64,000 bases of DNA from Struthio camelus (Eukaryota > Chordata > Aves > Struthioniformes > Struthionidae): positions 79,713,987 through 79,777,986 of the forward strand of contig NC_090942.1 in assembly GCF_040807025.1 (NCBI RefSeq), given 5' to 3'. The translations under genes were made by a program, and so were the position numbers. Of this stretch, positions 61,601 to 64,000 are shown one piece after another. Within the stretch, counting starts at the first letter, position 1. Each line of letters opens with the position of its first letter. The notes under the pieces were generated by a model that worked only from the letters and a program-made list of their open reading frames with translations, did no database searches and was not told the DNA's origin.

Positions 61601-63640
61601 TTAAAACTTCAGATACTGACTATAAAAAACATCTTCAAAATCAGAATTCTATCTGAACAGATCAGTGAGCAGCATCAGAATGACAAAATTAAATCTCATT
61701 AGCCTCTTTAAAGGAACTAAAACTCATTTTCAATGCAAATAAAATTAACAAAAATCAGTATTTCAAGAGCGCATCTGCTGAAATCAATGGACTAGAAGAT
61801 TCCATAACACAAAAGTTAATGGGAGTACAATTTCTGTCCATGCATTACCTGCTCAAACCTTGACCGACCTGAAGGAATTATCATTTTCAATAGCCTGCAG
61901 GAAATAAGTTTTGTGATCTTACTCTGTTCTTCTAGTGGCCAATGCCTTCATCATTAAAAAGTATTATCCCAACAAGAATCTATACATAGGGTTACTATAA
62001 AAGGAATGAAGTAGTTTTTCTTCGGGAATTTTAAGCTCACTGTTCTGTAAAGATAAAGAAGGTGATACTGTGAAGTATCTTCATCGTAAGCAATTGGCAT
62101 TTTGGACCTGTATCTTTAAATACTTCTGAAGTAATAACCTAATAGGAATTTCAATTGCTAACTCTTGCTCTTTAACGATTTTTTGGATACATTTTTATGC
62201 CTCTTTCCTAATATGGGTGTTTTGAGATGAAATTACAATCTTTTCCCACTTTTAACAACCAGAGAAATTAAAACACTAAGCATTTAAAAATAAAGAAGCA
62301 CATCATCTTATAAACTAAAGAACAGAAACAATTTCTTCTGGATTAGCTTCTTTCTTACCAATGCACTCATGCTCACACAAAAAACCTTTTAATTTCCATT
62401 TCACAATCTGCAGCTCTTAGCCAAGGTCAGGATAAAACTTTGCCTGTTAGCTTGAAACTAGCTAAGGGCATTCCCTTGTCAGTCAAGTAGATAACTGTCC
62501 ATTCCTATGAAATAATCTCAGAAGCTTTTAATGTTCTTTACCAAGTACCTTAAATGCTCACCTGAAAAATAAGACAATTCCTGGCTTTGACAAGTATGCC
62601 TATTTTTTCAAGCTCGGATATGTAAACAGATCGGCTGACAGGTTTATCATTAAAAATATATTCTGAACAACTACCTAAAGAAGACAAAAAGTAATTACTA
62701 TAAAATGGAAAAATCATACTAAGTAGCTGATCAATGTTACTTAAAAAAAAAAAAAGCGTTTTTCAAATGACTATATAAATGACTTTTAAATACACTTCTT
62801 AGCTTATGGTATCGCAGCACACGTGTAATTCAGAACATGCACATAACATGATACCTCTGGTCTGACACAAGGACATGAGAGGAAGCAGGTCTGACCCTGC
62901 AGCCCGTGGGAAGGTGTTAGAGGGCGTGTAAGTAATGCACGGCTGTAACACAAAATCCATGGGAAAGCAGTCACTAGTTCTGCTCTCAACTAAGCAACTC
63001 CCTCAAGAAAAAAAAAAAAAAAACAATGAAAACCCTTGCTCATTTCAGCAGCTTCATCTTTCTGTATTAAAATTCTAGCTGCATATTTCCAAAAGATATC
63101 AGCAGCTGCTTAAGTGCCTGTGCCTGAAGCAAAAGTTTCAGAATGGAATACCCCAGTCTCCAGAGCCTACGCTATCCACACATTCCAACAGCGAAAAATC
63201 TATAGATGATCAAAGTACAGAGCAAAAACATATATTAATCATTTGGTTAACTTTTAACTTTGCCCATAGTATGCTTTATTTTTGAATTATAACACTGCTT
63301 AAAGACTTTAAAAAGTGTTTCAAGATTCAACAGGCTTAACCTACCTAATACCAAAAAATACTATGCATTTGAACTGAAAGCTAAAGATTCTCAGTCTCCA
63401 TTTTTGTACATCAGACCACAGAAAACATGTGCGACAGAATCTACTACCTACCACGGATAACTCTTGAAAATGTTTTTTCTTCCCCATTTTCTTCACAATA
63501 CACTATTTTTACACTTGCTGTAGAAGAGACCGGTTTTCCAACATGTGCTCCATGAATAAGTTCTCGAACATTTTTAACTCGCAAGTTAGATATCTTTTCA
63601 CACAGCACAAAACTAACAGCATCCATTATGTTAGATTTGC
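31497..63640 (-). CDS. SMC1B: SMC1B, meiotic cohesin subunit, exons 2-25
   Basis: Twenty-four exons join in frame to about 1201 residues. Exon 1 (about 37 residues) lies past 64000, giving about 1238; human SMC1B has 1235 and 25 exons. The order is that of an SMC ATPase: end of Walker A (GKSN) and N-terminal head, coiled coil, hinge (about residues 510-660, with [11 protein letters not shown]), returning coiled coil, then the C-terminal head with signature [13 protein letters not shown] and Walker [19 protein letters not shown]1B rather than SMC1A is indicated by [28 protein letters not shown] and [14 protein letters not shown]. Known role: with SMC3, REC8/RAD21L and STAG3 it forms meiotic cohesin for sister cohesion, axis formation and telomere protection in germ cells. 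Residue numbers assume a human-length exon 1. The promoter is outside the window. Confidence 0.97.
31889..31999 (-). CDS. SMC1B: SMC1B exon 24
   Basis: Acceptor TTTCTACAAAG; donor CCAGAG then GTAACA. 37 codons, residues 1166-1202, [21 protein letters not shown]-terminal head. Confidence 0.95.
32000..34966 (-). other. SMC1B: SMC1B intron 24
   Basis: About 3 kb, AT-rich. The 86-codon open stretch at 33289-33549 has no splice support. No repeat family was recognised. Confidence 0.7.
34967..35036 (-). CDS. SMC1B: SMC1B exon 23 (Walker B)
   Basis: Acceptor TTCTTTTACAG; donor GATAAA then GTAAGT. Residues 1142-1165, [20 protein letters not shown], containing the Walker B aspartate, the catalytic glutamate and the D-loop. 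Only 70 nt, so found from splice sites. Confidence 0.97.
35317..35468 (-). CDS. SMC1B: SMC1B exon 22 (ABC signature)
   Basis: Acceptor GCATTTCCAG; donor CACAG then GTAAGT. Residues 1092-1141, [21 protein letters not shown], and the ATPase signature [13 protein letters not shown] needed for head engagement. Confidence 0.97.
35469..37909 (-). other. SMC1B: SMC1B intron 21
   Basis: About 2.4 kb of AT-rich intron with no further feature recognised. Confidence 0.7.
37910..38064 (-). CDS. SMC1B: SMC1B exon 21
   Basis: Acceptor TTTTTTCCATAG; donor GCTCAG then GTGTGT. Residues 1040-1091, [20 protein letters not shown] and [12 protein letters not shown]. The KKLCRN form is typical of SMC1B, where SMC1A has KALSRN. 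Confidence 0.96.
38850..39006 (-). CDS. SMC1B: SMC1B exon 20
   Basis: Acceptor TTTTTCTTTAG; donor ATAGATG then GTAACA. Residues 988-1039 plus one base, with [16 protein letters not shown] and VRDKFQES. Coiled coil close to the C-head. Confidence 0.95.
39927..40025 (-). CDS. SMC1B: SMC1B exon 19
   Basis: Acceptor ATATCTATAG; donor CTGAAG then GTAATT. 33 codons, residues 955-987, with [21 protein letters not shown] second AG lies 5 nt into the exon; only the outer one keeps the frame. Confidence 0.9.
41412..41565 (-). CDS. SMC1B: SMC1B exon 18
   Basis: Acceptor CCTTTTGTGTAG; donor GTAGAG then GTACTT. Residues 903-954, [32 protein letters not shown] and [10 protein letters not shown]. End of the returning coiled coil and an SMC1B-type linker. 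Confidence 0.95.
42190..42215. repeat. (CT)n simple repeat
   Basis: CTCTCTCTGCCTCTCTCTCT-type tract with one interruption. Confidence 0.85.
42867..43012 (-). CDS. SMC1B: SMC1B exon 17
   Basis: Acceptor TTTCTATGCAG; donor AATAG then GTAATT. Residues 855-902 plus two bases, [19 protein letters not shown]. Coiled coil. Called from splice sites and frame continuity. Confidence 0.92.
44409..44458. repeat. Alternating purine-pyrimidine tract (AT/GT/GC)
   Basis: About 50 bp of nearly perfect alternation: ATATATGTATATATGTATAT, then TACATGTGTGTGCGCACGCG, then CACAT. Such DNA readily adopts Z-form or cruciform structure. It lies 10 nt inside the intron after SMC1B exon 16. Confidence 0.85.
44468..44609 (-). 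CDS. SMC1B: SMC1B exon 16
   Basis: Acceptor TATTTTGACTAG; donor CAGAAG then GTAACC. Residues 807-854, [18 protein letters not shown]. Coiled coil. A long alternating purine-pyrimidine tract starts 10 nt into the following intron. Confidence 0.95.
45398..45418. repeat. Poly-A run, 21 bp
   Basis: Uninterrupted A run on the plus strand. No retrocopy or transposon tail could be recognised upstream of it. Confidence 0.85.
46408..46514 (-). CDS. SMC1B: SMC1B exon 15
   Basis: Acceptor CTTTACTCCAAG; donor AAAAG then GTGGTG, a non-optimal donor. Residues 772-806 plus two bases, [20 protein letters not shown], matching the VEDDIFQHFCEEIG segment of human SMC1B. Confidence 0.92.
47860..47976 (-). CDS. 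SMC1B: SMC1B exon 14
   Basis: Acceptor TTTCTATCTAG; donor AATGAG then GTAGTG. 39 codons, residues 733-771, [18 protein letters not shown]. Coiled coil. Confidence 0.94.
48300..48362. repeat. AT-rich TATTTTA-type repeat
   Basis: Imperfect repetition of TATTTTATA/TTTATATTTAT units inside SMC1B intron 13. Confidence 0.6.
48508..48645 (-). CDS. SMC1B: SMC1B exon 13
   Basis: Acceptor ATATTTTCTAG; donor TACAAG then GTATAG. 46 codons, residues 687-732, [18 protein letters not shown] and [13 protein letters not shown]. Coiled coil. Confidence 0.95.
49308..49454 (-). CDS. SMC1B: SMC1B exon 12 (hinge end)
   Basis: Acceptor TTTCCCCCCTCCAG; donor TTAAAG then GTAGGT. 49 codons, residues 638-686, [18 protein letters not shown]: the glycine-rich hinge segment that contacts SMC3. 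Then the returning coiled coil begins. Confidence 0.95.
50284..50463 (-). CDS. SMC1B: SMC1B exon 11 (hinge)
   Basis: Acceptor CTTGTTTTACAG; donor TTGAAA then GTAAGA. 60 codons, residues 578-637, [15 protein letters not shown] and [14 protein letters not shown]. Confidence 0.95.
51345..51530 (-). CDS. SMC1B: SMC1B exon 10 (hinge)
   Basis: Acceptor TTATCTTCAG; donor CTTGAT then GTAAGT. 62 codons, residues 516-577, [20 protein letters not shown] through [13 protein letters not shown]. First half of the hinge dimerisation domain. Confidence 0.95.
51531..54504 (-). other. SMC1B: SMC1B intron 9
   Basis: About 3 kb. It starts with a strongly AT-rich, partly palindromic block (51538-51640). It also holds a (CA)11 microsatellite (52221-52242), an A run (52423-52441) and a T run (53699-53715). 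No coding content was seen. Confidence 0.7.
52221..52242. repeat. (CA)11 microsatellite
   Basis: Uninterrupted CA dinucleotide tract, a likely length-polymorphic marker. Confidence 0.9.
54505..54712 (-). CDS. SMC1B: SMC1B exon 9
   Basis: Acceptor TTTGTTTGAAG; donor TCCGTG then GTAATT. Residues 446-515. Coiled coil, then entry to the hinge with LKRLYPDSV. Confidence 0.95.
55195..55290 (-). mobile_element. CR1 LINE 3'-end remnant
   Basis: On the plus strand, AGGTTGGAAGAGATGTCTTG followed by TTTTGAGCAGGAGGCCAA and AGATCAGGCTGC resembles the reverse complement of the CR1 3' end. Short and diverged. Confidence 0.5.
55690..55772 (-). CDS. SMC1B: SMC1B exon 8
   Basis: Acceptor GATTGTATAG; donor TGCAC then GTATGT. 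Residues 419-445 plus two bases, [20 protein letters not shown]. Coiled coil. Too short for a plain open-frame scan; called from splice sites and similarity to human SMC1B. Confidence 0.92.
55773..58408 (-). other. SMC1B: SMC1B intron 7
   Basis: About 2.6 kb, largely unique AT-rich sequence. It contains the CR1 insertion listed at 56610-57160. Confidence 0.75.
56610..57160 (-). mobile_element. CR1 LINE fragment, 3' part
   Basis: Reads as the reverse complement of an avian CR1 3' region. It starts with GGTTGTAAGGGACCTCTAGA, passes TTCTCCAGGCCGAGCAGACC and CAGCCTCTCCTCACCAGCCA, and ends near GAGAGGAATAATCACTAGAT. It is 5'-truncated, without an intact reading frame, and lies in the same orientation as SMC1B. 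Confidence 0.88.
58409..58549 (-). CDS. SMC1B: SMC1B exon 7
   Basis: Acceptor ACTATTTGTCCAG; donor GAG then GTATTT. 47 codons, residues 372-418, [20 protein letters not shown] and [10 protein letters not shown]. Coiled coil. Confidence 0.95.
58550..59911 (-). other. SMC1B: SMC1B intron 6
   Basis: About 1.4 kb of AT-rich intron with a T run at about 59300-59313. No other feature was recognised. Confidence 0.7.
59912..60170 (-). CDS. SMC1B: SMC1B exon 6
   Basis: Acceptor tract made of GTTT repeats then CAG; donor AGTCAG then GTGAAT. Residues 285-371, with [20 protein letters not shown]. Coiled coil. Confidence 0.95.
60174..60195. repeat. (AAAC)n microsatellite at a splice acceptor
   Basis: AAACAAACAAACAAACAAAA on the plus strand. 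On the minus strand this is a GTTT repeat that ends in the CAG acceptor of SMC1B exon 6 and serves as its pyrimidine tract. Confidence 0.9.
60558..60796 (-). CDS. SMC1B: SMC1B exon 5
   Basis: Acceptor AATGTTGGTAG; donor ATGAA then GTAAGT. Residues 206-284 plus two bases. Coiled coil beginning [14 protein letters not shown], with [13 protein letters not shown] as in other SMC1 proteins. Confidence 0.95.
61166..61369 (-). CDS. SMC1B: SMC1B exon 4
   Basis: Acceptor TTGTTTTAG; donor GAG then GTAATC. Residues 138-205, [20 protein letters not shown] onward to QAKIEKEE. End of the N-head and start of the coiled coil. Trp162 replaces the Gly of the usual SGEL motif. Confidence 0.95.
61370..62561 (-). 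other. SMC1B: SMC1B intron 3
   Basis: About 1.2 kb, AT-rich. No repeat or additional exon was recognised. Confidence 0.7.
62562..62674 (-). CDS. SMC1B: SMC1B exon 3
   Basis: Acceptor GTCTTCTTTAG; donor TTTCAG then GTGAGC. Residues 100-137, with [14 protein letters not shown] and [10 protein letters not shown]-terminal ATPase head. Confidence 0.95.
63452..63640 (-). CDS. SMC1B: SMC1B exon 2
   Basis: Acceptor TTTTTTTTAG; donor CGTG then GTAGGT. Starts with the last two bases of Gly37, then [12 protein letters not shown], completing Walker A. Ends at residue 99 plus one base. [14 protein letters not shown] and VGKPVSS are typical SMC1 head sequence. Residue 50 is Cys where SMC1 proteins I know have Gly. 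Confidence 0.95.
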
Positions 63641-64000
63641 CTAAAAAAAAGTTTTGTCATGGCAGAAAGGAAATGAGGAATTTGATTAACAATTAAGAGA
63701 ACATACATGTAACTGGGAGTCTTTAACATTCCATTTATACATTATATATTCCCTTCAGGAAAAAATATTTCACACCGTAAAGAAATCTATTTCTAAGATA
63801 TAATGTAAAACAGATAACCAGCCTGTTTGTAATAGAAACGATCACAAAACTGATTTGTTATTAAATCCCAGACTCAGTATGGTAGATCAGATTTCATATA
63901 GGCACGTCTAGAGGTTATTAAATAAACTGAACTGACAGCATCATAATCCTCACTTGATAGTTTCCTTTGTATAATGTAGTGAGTGAGGTCTGTTGCATAA
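63641..64000 (-). other. SMC1B: SMC1B intron 1 (partial)
   Basis: Sequence upstream of exon 2. No exon 1 (start codon with the first half of Walker A) is present before the window ends. Confidence 0.8.

Noticed and set aside
31497..63640. Minus-strand gene as SMC1A instead of SMC1B
   Set aside because: Diagnostic stretches ([37 protein letters not shown]) match SMC1B, and the neighbour FAM118A is the SMC1B neighbour in human.

Overview
The window is vertebrate nuclear DNA, most likely from a bird. Genes are split into many short exons with GT-AG borders. The only interspersed repeats I recognise are CR1-type LINEs, the dominant repeat of birds and other sauropsids. Introns are short, and the base composition is AT-rich apart from two CpG islands. 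The two genes lie side by side as FAM118A and SMC1B do in human (22q13.31). I cannot name the species.

Layout: 1-14.2 kb is gene-poor. It holds a decayed CR1 (about 560-1440), an orphan CpG island (about 3150-3930) with a good minus-strand splice donor, and a speculative three-exon minus-strand reading frame (1621-2250). A second CpG island (about 14275-14880), with a GC heptamer repeat, is the probable FAM118A promoter. FAM118A runs on the plus strand with coding exons from 18685 to 27442. The seven coding exons join in frame to 356 residues and end with a stop. A tail-to-tail gap (27443-31496) follows, with candidate poly(A) signals and one unexplained minus-strand reading frame.

SMC1B fills the rest on the minus strand, from its stop at 31497 to exon 2 at 63640. 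Twenty-four coding exons join in frame, with every phase compatible, to about 1201 residues. Only exon 1 (about 37 residues: start codon and the first part of Walker A) lies beyond 64000, so the predicted protein is about 1238 residues. The introns hold simple repeats, a CR1 of about 550 bp and a small CR1 remnant.

Function: the two genes share no known pathway. SMC1B is the meiosis-specific SMC1 subunit of cohesin. It pairs with SMC3 and, through kleisins such as REC8, holds sister chromatids and builds chromosome axes in germ cells. FAM118A is a SIR2-fold protein. Its nucleotide-binding and catalytic-type motifs are visible here, and related SIR2 proteins act as NAD-consuming immune effectors. 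Family statements come from general knowledge; no searches were run.
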